DNA of 64,000 nt, taken from NCBI GenBank assembly GCA_045657625.1, contig JAZOTM010000019.1, positions 1 to 64,000 of the forward strand, given 5' to 3'. This DNA is from JAZOTM01 sp045657625. Lineage in GTDB: Bacteria > Bacillota > Clostridia > Lachnospirales > Lachnospiraceae. The notes beneath the pieces were generated by a model. It ran no database searches. It was not told where the DNA came from and saw only the letters and a list, made by a program, of their open reading frames with translations. The position numbers and the translations under genes were made by a program. This document shows, one piece after another, positions 42,390 through 51,208 of this stretch. The first letter of the stretch is position 1, and every line of letters starts with the position of its first letter.

Positions 42390-43388
42390 TTAGTATACAT
42401 ACTTTAAAATATAATCACTGTCGCTTGGAATAAAATTTTCCGGTTTGGAACTGGTGGAAGCGAAGGTAGGATCAAGCATTTCCCAACTGCTTCCGTTGAA
42501 CTGAATAATGCCGTTGATCCAACCGGTTTCCTCGGTGTAGATACTGATCCATGCGTGATACACTTCATCTACGTAGCCGAGTTCCATACGAGTAGGAATG
42601 TTTTGCATACGTAGAAGGGAAGCCATCACCGCTGCGTAATCAAAGCAAATCCCGGTTTTTGTTTCCAAGGTATGATCTACATTCGGCAAATAACCGCTTT
42701 GTACGGTGTTTGCCAAATCATAGTCGTAGGAAAAATTTTGAATAATGTAGTCGTAAACTTCCATGACCACATCTAAATCTGAGGAGGTGTTTTTGGCAAG
42801 GTCCTCAGAAACTTCGACTGCCAATGTGGTCCCTTCGTAATTGACATATTGATTGGGATAAAGATAAGCCCCAAAGGTATTCTCAATGGTCACTTCCACA
42901 GAGGCAGAAAGTGCGGTGGCATATTGGGTATCTACAATGTTTTCATAAACGGAAATCTTGTAGGTGCCGTCCCCTTGTGTGAGGGGGAAGGTCTCATAGC
43001 CGCCGTGAAGAGAAAAGGTGTAAGTCAAATCTTCCGGTCCGGAAATCTGCAATTTTACTTTTTCGGAGGTGCCGATGTAATTCACCATACAATAGCCTTC
43101 GCTTTTATTGGAAACATCAATAATTGCGGAGGAATTTTCATATACCTCTGTACCATCTGCAGAGGGAGTTAATATTTGAAGCGTGCTACCGCGTGTACCG
43201 GTGGCGCTGGAATCATCGGATTGAGAGTTGCCGTCTTCTTTACTATTTGTGCTGGAAGAAGAGGCCGTCGTTTCTGTCTTGCCGGAGGTGTTTGAATCGC
43301 CGGAATCAGAGGCAGAACACCCGGTAAAAACAGAAAAAGTGCTACATAACAAAGTAACACAAATGAAAAATGTATAGATTTTTTTCAT
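42390..43388 (-). CDS. Transglutaminase-domain lipoprotein
   Basis: A 332-residue lipoprotein with lipobox VFTGC (Cys24), a long Ser/Thr/Asp-rich linker (about 25-70), a beta-rich middle, and a C-terminal transglutaminase-like domain. The catalytic triad is visible as Cys in KTGICFDYAAVMASLLR, His in VYHAWISIY and Asp in MLDPTFAST. It may crosslink or cleave surface peptides. ATG 43388 follows AAGGGAG. It is the first gene of the pilus-like operon, suggesting a surface role. Confidence 0.88.
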   Translation of the reverse strand: MKKIYTFFICVTLLCSTFSVFTGCSASDSGDSNTSGKTETTASSSSTNSKEDGNSQSDDSSATGTRGSTLQILTPSADGTEVYENSSAIIDVSNKSEGYCMVNYIGTSEKVKLQISGPEDLTYTFSLHGGYETFPLTQGDGTYKISVYENIVDTQYATALSASVEVTIENTFGAYLYPNQYVNYEGTTLAVEVSEDLAKNTSSDLDVVMEVYDYIIQNFSYDYDLANTVQSGYLPNVDHTLETKTGICFDYAAVMASLLRMQNIPTRMELGYVDEVYHAWISIYTEETGWINGIIQFNGSSWEMLDPTFASTSSKPENFIPSDSDYILKYVY

Positions 43389-43413
43389 GGTTTTTCTCCC
43401 TTTTTTGCTAAGA

Positions 43414-43427
43414 ATATTATATAATAT
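43414..43427. promoter_or_regulatory. Overlapping divergent -10 boxes
   Basis: ATATTATATAATAT is a perfect 14-bp palindrome. It gives TATAAT at 43420-43425 for the plus-strand SARP gene and, on the minus strand, TATAAT at 43421-43416 for the transglutaminase/pilus operon. The -35 boxes on both sides are weak. Confidence 0.6.
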
Positions 43428-43461
43428 GTTCATTAAAAAAGAAACAAAATGGGAGAAGAAT

Positions 43462-44697
43462 ATGGGTGGTTCAACCTTAAAAGTCAGTATGTTCGGCGGT
43501 TTTCGCTTGAACTATGAGGGACAGGACATATCCTTTGAAAGAAACACTGCCACCAAGACTAACCAGTTGATGCAGATATTACTTTTGGCAGGTAAAGAAG
43601 GGATTAAAAGAGAGCATCTTATGGCGATGTTGTTTGGTCGAGACGAATTGACAAATCCGGCCAACAGCTTACGAGCAACCGTATTTCGTTTGCGGAAATT
43701 GTTGGCAGAGACCAATCTTCCGGAGGATGACTATATTCATATAAAAAAAGGGATTTATACTTGGACATCCGCGATTCCTTATGAATTGGATGTGAATCGT
43801 TTTTTTAATTTGCGAGATGCTGTAGCTGAAGAAAAGGATTCAGAGAAAGCCCAGCAATTGAGAAGGGAAGCACTGGATCTCTATAGAGGAGAATTATTAC
43901 CGTCCATTTCCATGGAGGAATGGGTCATCGTAAAGAGTGTGGCCGTGAAAGAGGTCTACACTGTTTTTTTAACGGATTTTGTAGAAAAAGACTTCGAGGA
44001 AGAGCGTTATGACGATGCGTTGCAGTATTTGAAAACAGCAGTGAAGTTGTATCCGTTTCAAGATTGGCAATCCTACCAAGTGCAGGGTCTCATGGAGTTG
44101 GGCCGTATGGAAGAAGCAATGCAGGTCTATGAAAATACCAGCAAGCTTTATTTCGAAGAACTGGGGATTTCGCCTTCTGAGCGTATGTTGCGTCAGATTC
44201 AGAAAATTAGCGATAAATTTCAGACCGGAGACGGTGTGGCCGAGGATATTAATCGCAATTTAAAAGAAAAAGAAGTGGCCTCCGGTGCACTTTTTTGCAG
44301 TTATCCAAATTTCGTGAACAGTTATCGTTATATGGAACGCGTGCTGGAACGAACCGGATTGTCCGCCTATTTACTGGTATGTACCATGGTAAATGGCCGC
44401 GGAGAACCATTAAAAAAGACGGAGAAACAATTGGAAATGGCAGAACGTTTGCGGGATGCCATACAGACTTCTTTGCGAAAAGGAGACATGTTTACCCAAT
44501 ATTCTCCGAATCAATATTTGCTTTTGTTGTTGTCAATCAAACAAGAAGATTGCAAGGTGGTCATGGGACGAATTGAAAACACCTTCGCAGCCATGGGACG
44601 AAGATGTGATATTCGTTTTAGCGCCTTTGCGTTAGCGGATGTAAAAGAATCTGATGGTACGTTCCATTTTGACAGCATGAAGGAAGCTTGGAAATAG
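43462..44697 (+). CDS. SARP/BTAD-type regulator with degenerate GGDEF-like C-terminus
   Basis: A 411-residue protein. Residues about 5-95 form an OmpR-like winged helix (LKVSMFGGFRLNYEGQDISF; SLRATVFRLRKLLAE), and 100-255 the BTAD/TPR region (YDDALQYLKTAVKLYPFQDW). Residues about 290-405 (AERLRDAIQTSLRKGDMFTQ, YSPNQYLLLL) resemble a GGDEF fold with the GG(D/E)EF loop lost. ATG 43462 follows GGGAGAAG. It is divergent from the pilus-like operon, so it may control it. Confidence 0.8.
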   Translation: MGGSTLKVSMFGGFRLNYEGQDISFERNTATKTNQLMQILLLAGKEGIKREHLMAMLFGRDELTNPANSLRATVFRLRKLLAETNLPEDDYIHIKKGIYTWTSAIPYELDVNRFFNLRDAVAEEKDSEKAQQLRREALDLYRGELLPSISMEEWVIVKSVAVKEVYTVFLTDFVEKDFEEERYDDALQYLKTAVKLYPFQDWQSYQVQGLMELGRMEEAMQVYENTSKLYFEELGISPSERMLRQIQKISDKFQTGDGVAEDINRNLKEKEVASGALFCSYPNFVNSYRYMERVLERTGLSAYLLVCTMVNGRGEPLKKTEKQLEMAERLRDAIQTSLRKGDMFTQYSPNQYLLLLLSIKQEDCKVVMGRIENTFAAMGRRCDIRFSAFALADVKESDGTFHFDSMKEAWK

Positions 44698-44708
44698 AGG
44701 AGTTTTTT

Positions 44709-45143
44709 ATGAAGTTTAATTTATCGGCTCCAAACCTGATTTGTATTTGTGTGGATGAAGCCGCGGAGAGAACCTTTGTGGGGAGATTGTATCATTACTA
44801 TCAAAAATCCCCCATATTTTTTCAAAATGCGGATGAAGTATCTCGGGTTATGGAAAAGTTGTGTGACGATATTGACTATCCGCAGATGACAGTAAATTTA
44901 CGAGAATTTCATGTAGAGGGGAAAGAGAAAACAGAAAAGCCGGAGCTGGTCAAGCAACAGGGGGCGGATGATTTGATGAAAGAATCCGGAAAAGTGGGGA
45001 CCTTTTTCTTGGCTGTGACTTCAAGGAGACAAGCCTGTTGGCAGGGAGAGATTTATTTCTTGGAAGAGGATGAAAAATGTTTTTTCCAGAGCTACATTGA
45101 GATGTGGGCAATCATTCAAAAACATTATGTAAAAGAATCTTAA
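44709..45143 (+). CDS. Hypothetical protein with TS-x5-WQGE motif
   Basis: A 144-residue soluble protein. The C-terminal half (TFFLAVTSRRQACWQGEIYF) shares its motif and spacing with the next gene product. The N-terminal half (FVGRLYHYYQKSPIFFQ) may be a diverged copy of the same unit. ATG 44709 follows GAGGAG, 11 bases after the SARP gene, so the two are co-transcribed. No known domain is recognised; a partner of the SARP regulator is possible. Confidence 0.65.
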   Translation: MKFNLSAPNLICICVDEAAERTFVGRLYHYYQKSPIFFQNADEVSRVMEKLCDDIDYPQMTVNLREFHVEGKEKTEKPELVKQQGADDLMKESGKVGTFFLAVTSRRQACWQGEIYFLEEDEKCFFQSYIEMWAIIQKHYVKES

Positions 45144-45196
45144 CGGTTTTTTTACCAGTTGGAAGCGTACAATGGCAAAAGAAAGTAGATGATAAG

Positions 45197-45379
45197 ATGC
45201 AAATGGAAAATACCTTTGTTGTGCGTGTGACTTCTTCTGAGAATGGTAGTTGGCAGGGGGAAGTAATTTGGGCAAACGAAAGAAAAATTGAAGAATTTCA
45301 TAGTACGCTGGAATTGATCAAATTGATTGATAGCGCCCTAAGTATTGAAGAATTTCAAGCGGAACGTTTTTTTCCATAG
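45197..45379 (+). CDS. Small WQGE-motif hypothetical protein
   Basis: A 60-residue protein (TFVVRVTSSENGSWQGEVIW, then FHSTLELIKLIDSAL) that aligns with the C-terminal half of the preceding protein, including TS-x5-WQGE. ATG 45197 or 45203 are both possible starts with a weak ribosome-binding site; the frame from 45104 overlaps the upstream gene and lacks support. Function unknown. Confidence 0.6.
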   Translation: MQMENTFVVRVTSSENGSWQGEVIWANERKIEEFHSTLELIKLIDSALSIEEFQAERFFP

Positions 45380-45387
45380 TAAAAGAA

Positions 45388-45416
45388 TTGAAAATGGAAA
45401 AAAGATATGCTATTAT
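45388..45416 (+). promoter_or_regulatory. Promoter of secG
   Basis: TTGAAA (45388-45393), a 17-base spacer and TATTAT (45411-45416). Confidence 0.7.
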
Positions 45417-45476
45417 GTATACGTTTGGCAGTAAAATGCTATGAGAACGGAAACAATACCATGGGAGGTGTTAATC

Positions 45477-45719
45477 GTGGCAGTATTAAAAATGGTTTTA
45501 ACTATCGCATTTATTGTGATTTGTGTATTTTTGACAGTAATCATTCTTCTTCAGGAAGGCAAGTCCGCAGGACTTGGAGCAATCAGCGGTGCAGCTGATA
45601 CATACTGGGGGAAAAATAAAGGTCGTTCCATGGAAGGAATCTTAGTTACTTTAACAAAGGTTGCTGTAGTACTGTTTATCGTAATTTCAGCAGTACTGAA
45701 TATTGGAAGCTTAGCGTAA
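45477..45719 (+). CDS. secG: Preprotein translocase subunit SecG
   Basis: An 80-residue membrane protein with two helices (KMVLTIAFIVICVFLTVIIL and LTKVAVVLFIVISAVLNIG) joined by the conserved LQEGKSAGLGAISGAADTYW loop. It is an accessory part of the SecYEG channel. The start is GTG 45477, with GGGAGG at 45463-45468; the ATG at 45441 lacks a ribosome-binding site. It precedes rnr and smpB, a common order in Firmicutes. Confidence 0.93.
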   Translation: MAVLKMVLTIAFIVICVFLTVIILLQEGKSAGLGAISGAADTYWGKNKGRSMEGILVTLTKVAVVLFIVISAVLNIGSLA

Positions 45720-45724
45720 AGACA

Positions 45725-45756
45725 AAGGCTGTCACATGATTTGTGGCAGCTTTTTT
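45725..45756 (+). terminator. Intrinsic terminator after secG
   Basis: GCTGTCACA pairs with TGTGGCAGC (one G-T pair), followed by TTTTTT. Confidence 0.8.
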
Positions 45757-45778
45757 GTACTATAGGAATTTCTTTTTT

Positions 45779-45815
45779 TATATCATAGGTATTGCAGAGC
45801 GATGTCTATGATATA
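45779..45815. repeat. Palindromic hairpin repeat, copy 3
   Basis: TATATCATAG (45779-45788) and CTATGATATA (45806-45815) form a perfect 10-bp palindrome downstream of the secG terminator. The loop TAGGTATTGCAGAGC resembles TAGGCATTGCGGAGC in the element at 52352-52459. Confidence 0.65.
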
Positions 45816-45863
45816 AAGAAAAGTATCGACCTGTGATGATAGTCAATAGAAATGTGAGGACGA

Positions 45864-47810
45864 ATGGCAAAAAAAAGAAAGAAAGAAAAAAAGAGAATAC
45901 AGGGAACTTTTCGTGCCCATGCCAAAGGCTTTGGCTTTGTGGTGTTGGAAGACGAAGAGGCAGAGGATTTTTATATTCCGGCGGATTACGTCAATGGCGC
46001 ATTTGACCAGGACGTGGTCGAAATTGAATTGTTGCCGGCAACCGGTGGAAAACGGCGAGAAGCAAAGATTGTTTCCATTGTGGAACGTGGGATTACAGAA
46101 ATCATCGGTACCTATGATGGCAATGAAAACTTTGGCTTTGTAATTTCCGACAATCCGAAATTTTCCATGGATATTTTTATCCCTCAGGGAAAAAATCTGG
46201 GAGCGATTACCGGAGAAAAGGTAATTGTCGAGATTCAAAATTATGGCAAAAAGGGTAGAAAGCCGGAAGGAATTGTAAAGGAAGTCTTAGGCCTTATGGG
46301 AGAACCCGGGGTAGATGTACTTTCTATTTTGAAATCTTACGGCATCCCGATGGACTTCAGTGAAAAAATAAAAAAACAAGTTAAAAATGTGGCAAAACCC
46401 GTATCAGAAGCGGATATGGCAGGACGCAAGGATTTTCGCCAGGTGCCTATGGTGACCATTGACGGAGAAGATGCGAAGGATTTGGATGATGCCGTTTCCT
46501 GTCATATGGAAGGAGACCACTATCTTTTAGGAGTACATATTGCTGATGTTACCAATTATGTACAAGAAAAATCGGCATTGGATGTGGAAGCCCTAAAACG
46601 TGGGACTTCGGTCTATGTCGTGGACCGCGTGGTGCCTATGTTGCCGAAGGAATTGTCCAATGGTATTTGTTCCTTGAATCAAGGAGAAGATCGTTTGGCA
46701 TTAAGCTGCGTCATGGAGATTGATAAATCCGGAACCATTGTATCCCATGAGATTTGCGAATCCGTGATTTGCGTGGACCGGAGAATGAATTATTCCGATG
46801 TAAAAAAGATTTTGGTGGACAAGGACGAAGCATTGTGTGAAACTTATCGGGAATTTATTCCTATGTTTGAACGCATGCAGAAACTATCCGGTTTGCTTCG
46901 TAAAAAAAGAGAACGTCGCGGTGCCATAGATTTTGACTTTGCAGAGACCAAAATTCTTTTGGATGAAAAGGGTGTTCCGGTAGAGATTAAACCATACGAA
47001 CGGAATGTGGCTACGAAAATGATTGAGGATTTCATGTTGGCGGCCAATGAAACTGTGGCTGAAGATTGTTTTGGAAAAAAACTTCCTTTTGTTTACCGTG
47101 TGCATGAAAAGCCGGACGGCGAACGTATTCAGGGCTTGAATCAATTTTTAGCCGGATTTGGGTATCATTTGCAGGAAAAAGAGGGTGAAGTGCATCCGGA
47201 ACAATTGCAGAAGCTTCTTTCGAATGTGGCAGGAAAGCCGGAAGAGGATTTGATTGCACGTTTGACACTTCGTTCTATGAAACAGGCAAGATATGCCACA
47301 GAATGTTTGGGACACTTTGGTCTAGCAGCGACCTATTATTGCCACTTTACATCACCAATTCGTCGTTATCCGGATTTGCAGATTCATCGTATTATCAAAG
47401 ATCAGTTGCGTGGTCGTATGAATGAGAAAAAGATGGAGCACTATGCAGAAATCCTGGATGATGTGGCGAAGCAGTCCAGTGAAATGGAACGTCGTGCAGA
47501 AGAGGCAGAAAGAGAAACAGAGAAACTGAAAAAAGTAGAATATATGGAATTGCAACCGGATGCTGTGTATGAAGGAATTATCAGCAGCGTTACATCTTGG
47601 GGAATGTATGTAGAGTTGCCCAATACCATAGAAGGACTTGTACATGTGACCTCTTTACAAGGGGATTATTACCAGTTTATGGAAGATACCTATGAATTAG
47701 TAGGAGAACATACCAAAAAACGATTCAAACTGGGAGAAAAGGTTCGTGTACGGGTCAGTGGAACAGACCGCTTGCAACGCACCATTGATTTTGAACTAGT
47801 GGAGGCATAA
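45864..47810 (+). CDS. rnr: Ribonuclease R
   Basis: A 648-residue 3'-5' exoribonuclease of the RNB family. An N-terminal basic tract (AKKRKKEKKRIQG) is followed by cold-shock domains, the RNB catalytic domain with DGEDAKDLDDAVSC (metal-binding aspartates), and a C-terminal S1 domain (VYEGIISSVTSWGMYVEL). It degrades structured RNA and works with SmpB-tmRNA in clearing stalled messages. It overlaps smpB by one base, and ssrA is 3 kb downstream. Confidence 0.95.
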   Translation: MAKKRKKEKKRIQGTFRAHAKGFGFVVLEDEEAEDFYIPADYVNGAFDQDVVEIELLPATGGKRREAKIVSIVERGITEIIGTYDGNENFGFVISDNPKFSMDIFIPQGKNLGAITGEKVIVEIQNYGKKGRKPEGIVKEVLGLMGEPGVDVLSILKSYGIPMDFSEKIKKQVKNVAKPVSEADMAGRKDFRQVPMVTIDGEDAKDLDDAVSCHMEGDHYLLGVHIADVTNYVQEKSALDVEALKRGTSVYVVDRVVPMLPKELSNGICSLNQGEDRLALSCVMEIDKSGTIVSHEICESVICVDRRMNYSDVKKILVDKDEALCETYREFIPMFERMQKLSGLLRKKRERRGAIDFDFAETKILLDEKGVPVEIKPYERNVATKMIEDFMLAANETVAEDCFGKKLPFVYRVHEKPDGERIQGLNQFLAGFGYHLQEKEGEVHPEQLQKLLSNVAGKPEEDLIARLTLRSMKQARYATECLGHFGLAATYYCHFTSPIRRYPDLQIHRIIKDQLRGRMNEKKMEHYAEILDDVAKQSSEMERRAEEAERETEKLKKVEYMELQPDAVYEGIISSVTSWGMYVELPNTIEGLVHVTSLQGDYYQFMEDTYELVGEHTKKRFKLGEKVRVRVSGTDRLQRTIDFELVEA

Positions 47811-48277
47811 TGGCTAAAGAGCAAATAAAATTAATTGCAAACAACAAAAAGGTGTTTCACGATTTTTTTTTGGAAGAAAAATATGAAACCGGTATTTCCT
47901 TGCATGGAACAGAAGTAAAGTCCTTGCGCATGGGAAAATGCAGTATCAAAGAAGCTTTCATTCATATTGAAAAAGGGGAAGTGATTTTGTATGGCATGCA
48001 TGTTTCTCCTTATGAAAAAGGAAATATTTTTAACCGTGATCCTATGAGACCGAAAAAGTTGCTGATGCATAAATCGGAAATCCGAAAGTTGGAGCAACAA
48101 ATCAAGGAAAAGGGTTACACCATTGTTCCGGTGCAGGTTTATTTCAAAGGAAGCCTGGTAAAGGTAGAAATTGCATTGGCAAAAGGTAAAAAATTATACG
48201 ATAAGCGACAGGATATCGCTAAGAAAGACGCAAAAAGAGAGGCAGAGAGAGATTTCAAAATTCGAAATCTCGGATAG
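47810..48277 (+). CDS. smpB: SsrA-binding protein SmpB
   Basis: A 155-residue OB-fold protein: NNKVFHDFFLEEKYETGISL, GTEVKSLRMGKCSIKEAF and the basic C-terminal tail DKRQDIAKKDAKREAERDF are hallmarks. It binds tmRNA and guides it to stalled ribosomes. Its ATG overlaps the rnr stop (TAATG). The partner RNA is at 50713-51050. Confidence 0.97.
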   Translation: MAKEQIKLIANNKKVFHDFFLEEKYETGISLHGTEVKSLRMGKCSIKEAFIHIEKGEVILYGMHVSPYEKGNIFNRDPMRPKKLLMHKSEIRKLEQQIKEKGYTIVPVQVYFKGSLVKVEIALAKGKKLYDKRQDIAKKDAKREAERDFKIRNLG

Positions 48278-48285
48278 GAGGGGCT

Positions 48286-49125
48286 ATGAAGTTTACAAAA
48301 ATGCAGGGTTGTGGAAACGATTATGTTTACATGGATTGCACAAAAACAGACATTGAAAATGAAGGCGCGTTGGCGATGAAGGTCAGCGACCGTCATTTTG
48401 GAATTGGTTCAGACGGATTGATTTTAATCCGCAACTCAGAGGTGGCAGATTTCCGCATGAGCATGTATAACGCAGACGGTTCTGAAGGAAAAATGTGTGG
48501 AAACGGGATTCGTTGTGTTGGAAAGTATATTTATGATCACGGACTTTCCGATAAAACCACTTTGACAGTGGAAACATTGTCCGGAATCAAGACTTTGGAA
48601 TTAAATGTGGAAGATGGTAAGGTTTTGACTGTACGTGTGGATATGGGCAAACCTGCGATTTTAGCAGAGCATATTCCGGCGATTCCGATTGCCGGAAAAG
48701 AGCAGATTATTCATGAACCTCTTACGGTTGGTGATGACTTTTACTATATTACTTGCGTTTCCATGGGAAATCCGCATTGTATTACTTTTTTACCTGAAAT
48801 TAAGGACTTGGATTTGGAAAAAATCGGACCGGGATTTGAAAATCACCCGATGTTTCCGGAGCGTGTCAACACAGAATTTGTAAAGGTGATTTCTCGTACG
48901 GAAATCGATATGCGTGTGTGGGAAAGAGGTTCCGGTGAGACCTTCGCTTGTGGAACCGGCGCATGTGCTTCCGCCATTGCGTGTATTTTAAATGGTTTGA
49001 CAGAGGACGCCATGATTGTTCATTTGCTTGGTGGCGATTTATTGATTGAGTATGATAAAGAGTTGGATACTGTATTTATGACAGGTCCGGCGGTAGAAGT
49101 ATTTGAAGGGGAACTTTTTGTTTAA
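48286..49125 (+). CDS. dapF: Diaminopimelate epimerase
   Basis: A 279-residue enzyme. The two active-site cysteines lie in KMCGNGIRCVGKY and FACGTGACASA, and the N-terminal MQGCGNDYVY is conserved. It converts LL- to meso-diaminopimelate for lysine and peptidoglycan. Directly upstream of a meso-DAP-type murE, it supports a DAP-containing cell wall. Confidence 0.97.
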   Translation: MKFTKMQGCGNDYVYMDCTKTDIENEGALAMKVSDRHFGIGSDGLILIRNSEVADFRMSMYNADGSEGKMCGNGIRCVGKYIYDHGLSDKTTLTVETLSGIKTLELNVEDGKVLTVRVDMGKPAILAEHIPAIPIAGKEQIIHEPLTVGDDFYYITCVSMGNPHCITFLPEIKDLDLEKIGPGFENHPMFPERVNTEFVKVISRTEIDMRVWERGSGETFACGTGACASAIACILNGLTEDAMIVHLLGGDLLIEYDKELDTVFMTGPAVEVFEGELFV

Positions 49126-49137
49126 AGGTGACACAGA

Positions 49138-50604
49138 ATGAAGTTAAGTAAGTTATTAGAAAGAATAGAATATGAAGTAGTGCTGGGAAGTGCCGATGTA
49201 GAAATTCAACATTTGGTTTACGATTCCAGAAAAGTGCAGGAAGGAGATGTATTTGTTTGCATTCAAGGTGCAAACAGAGATGCTCATGATTTGGCTCGCG
49301 AGATATATGAGGCTAAGGCTGCAGCTTTGGTTATCCAGCATGACATTGATATGGAAGGATTTGAAAATATTTCCGTTATTCGAGTGGCAGACACCAGATT
49401 GGCGCTTGCTTGTCTTTCCGCAGCTTACTTTGACTATCCGGCAGAAAAGATTCAGACCATTGGAATCACCGGTACCAAGGGAAAGACCAGTACCACTTAT
49501 ATGATTCGTGAAATTCTTCAGAATGCAGGAATCCCGACAGGTTTAATCGGAACCATCGAAACGATTATCGGAGAGGAACGTATTCCAAATAGCAATACCA
49601 CACCGGAATCCTATTTGGTGCAGGAATACTTTGCGAAGATGGTAGAAAAGGGATTGAAAGCTGTAGTTATGGAGGTTTCTTCCCAGGGATTAATGCTTCA
49701 TCGCGTGGGTGGATTTACCTTTGATTATGGTATTTTTACCAACTTATCTCCGGACCATATCGGACCAAACGAACACAAGGATTTTGCAGATTATTTGAAT
49801 TGCAAGGCGATGTTGTTCCAACAGTGCAAAGTGGGTATTTTCAATGTGGATGATCCGCATGCCAAGGAAATGATGGAAAAAGCAACTTGTGAAAAGGAAA
49901 CCTTCAGTATTGAGTCTGCTTCTGATTATCAAGCTTCTGCGATTCACTTATTCAAAGAGCCGGGAATTTTAGGTACTTCTTATCATATTTCCGGCAAGAA
50001 GAATATGGATTTAAAGGTAAATGTGCCGGGTAAGTTTAGCGTTTACAATTCATTGGCAGCGGTTGCGGTATGCTTCCATTTTACCGAAGATGTGGAATTG
50101 GTGCAGAAGGCAATGCAGAAGGTACAGGTCAAGGGACGTGTGGAATTGGTACCTGTTTCTGATAAATACACGGTTATGATTGATTATGCGCACAATGCCG
50201 TAGCTTTGGAAAGCTTGCTGACAACGATTCGAGAGTATGAGCCGAAGAGAATTGTGACCTTATTTGGATGCGGTGGAAATCGTGACCGCAATCGTCGTTT
50301 CGAAATGGGGGAAGTTTCCTCTAAATTATCGGATTTCACCATTGTGACTTCAGATAATCCTAGAAACGAGGAACCGGAAGCAATTTTGGCAGATATCATA
50401 ACCGGTGTAGAAAAAGCCACCGGAAAATATATGACGATTGTGGATCGTAAAGAAGCAATTCGCTATGCTTTGGAGCATGGTGAAGAAGGAGATGTAATCA
50501 TCCTTGCAGGAAAAGGACACGAAGATTACCAGGAGATCAAAGGAAAGAAATATCCGATGGATGAACGTGTCATTATCCGAGAAATCGTAGATTCTTGGAA
50601 ATAG
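49138..50604 (+). CDS. murE: UDP-MurNAc-tripeptide ligase MurE (meso-DAP type)
   Basis: A 488-residue Mur ligase. GITGTKGKTSTTYMI is the ATP-binding loop, NTTPES and MEVSSQGL are substrate residues, and SDNPRNEEP contains DNPR, the motif that marks ligases adding meso-DAP rather than lysine. It adds the third amino acid of the peptidoglycan stem peptide. It follows dapF by 12 bases. Confidence 0.96.
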   Translation: MKLSKLLERIEYEVVLGSADVEIQHLVYDSRKVQEGDVFVCIQGANRDAHDLAREIYEAKAAALVIQHDIDMEGFENISVIRVADTRLALACLSAAYFDYPAEKIQTIGITGTKGKTSTTYMIREILQNAGIPTGLIGTIETIIGEERIPNSNTTPESYLVQEYFAKMVEKGLKAVVMEVSSQGLMLHRVGGFTFDYGIFTNLSPDHIGPNEHKDFADYLNCKAMLFQQCKVGIFNVDDPHAKEMMEKATCEKETFSIESASDYQASAIHLFKEPGILGTSYHISGKKNMDLKVNVPGKFSVYNSLAAVAVCFHFTEDVELVQKAMQKVQVKGRVELVPVSDKYTVMIDYAHNAVALESLLTTIREYEPKRIVTLFGCGGNRDRNRRFEMGEVSSKLSDFTIVTSDNPRNEEPEAILADIITGVEKATGKYMTIVDRKEAIRYALEHGEEGDVIILAGKGHEDYQEIKGKKYPMDERVIIREIVDSWK

Positions 50605-50638
50605 GATACAGAGGCTTTTGCACTGTGTTCATTTTTCT

Positions 50639-50697
50639 ATGAAATCCGCATAAATACGGCAATTTGGCATTGATTTGTGCGGATTTCATGGTATAAT
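50639..50697 (+). promoter_or_regulatory. ssrA promoter with overlapping inverted repeat
   Basis: TTGATT (50670-50675), a 16-base spacer and TATAAT (50692-50697) precede ssrA. ATGAAATCCGCA (50639-50650) and TGCGGATTTCAT (50678-50689) are perfect 12-bp inverted arms. The right arm fills the promoter spacer. Confidence 0.75.
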
Positions 50698-50712
50698 AGA
50701 TTTACTTTTTAT

Positions 50713-51050
50713 GGGCTAGTAAAGGTTTCGACAGGGATCTTGCAGCTGGAGAAGCGAGTCGTATGGTAATGCGTTAAATGGCCAAATTAAAATTAAACGC
50801 TGAAGATAATTTAGCATACGCTGCCTAGTGGCAGCAGTCCGACCGGGAGCACCTACACTTCCGGACCCGGGCTTCGACTTTGTAGGAAACGACTTATGCT
50901 AAGCTTTGCACATAAGGGCGTATCATGAAGCTACCAAAACCATCAGGGTGTTCGTTCCCGGGTGGCAGCGGGAATTTTAAATAACGGACTACACTCGTAG
51001 AAGGACAGGGAATGGGTTTTTGGACACGGGTTCGACTCCCGTCTAGTCCA
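50713..51050 (+). ncRNA. ssrA: Transfer-messenger RNA
   Basis: GGGCTAG at the 5' end pairs with CTAGTCC near the 3' end to form the tRNA-like acceptor stem. The T arm GGGTTCGACTCCC and the 5' segment AAAGGTTTCGAC are standard. The tag frame at 50781-50828 encodes AKLKLNAEDNLAYAA and a TAG stop. CCA is not encoded. It rescues stalled ribosomes with SmpB, encoded upstream. The 5' end is set by the acceptor pairing. Confidence 0.96.
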
Positions 51051-51060
51051 CTTTTTTTTC

Positions 51061-51115
51061 AAAAATCCCCTAAACGAAGGAATACTTGATAGATTCTTTA
51101 GTTTAGGGGATTTTT
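51061..51115 (+). terminator. Intrinsic terminator after ssrA
   Basis: AAAAATCCCCTAAAC (51061-51075) pairs perfectly with GTTTAGGGGATTTTT (51101-51115). Confidence 0.9.
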
Positions 51116-51208
51116 AATGTATTTTATAGAAAGTTTACTGTCATTTACATGGAAAATCATTGATAATAGATTTGAAACATAATGTCTATTCTTCGAAAGG
51201 GGTTTGCT

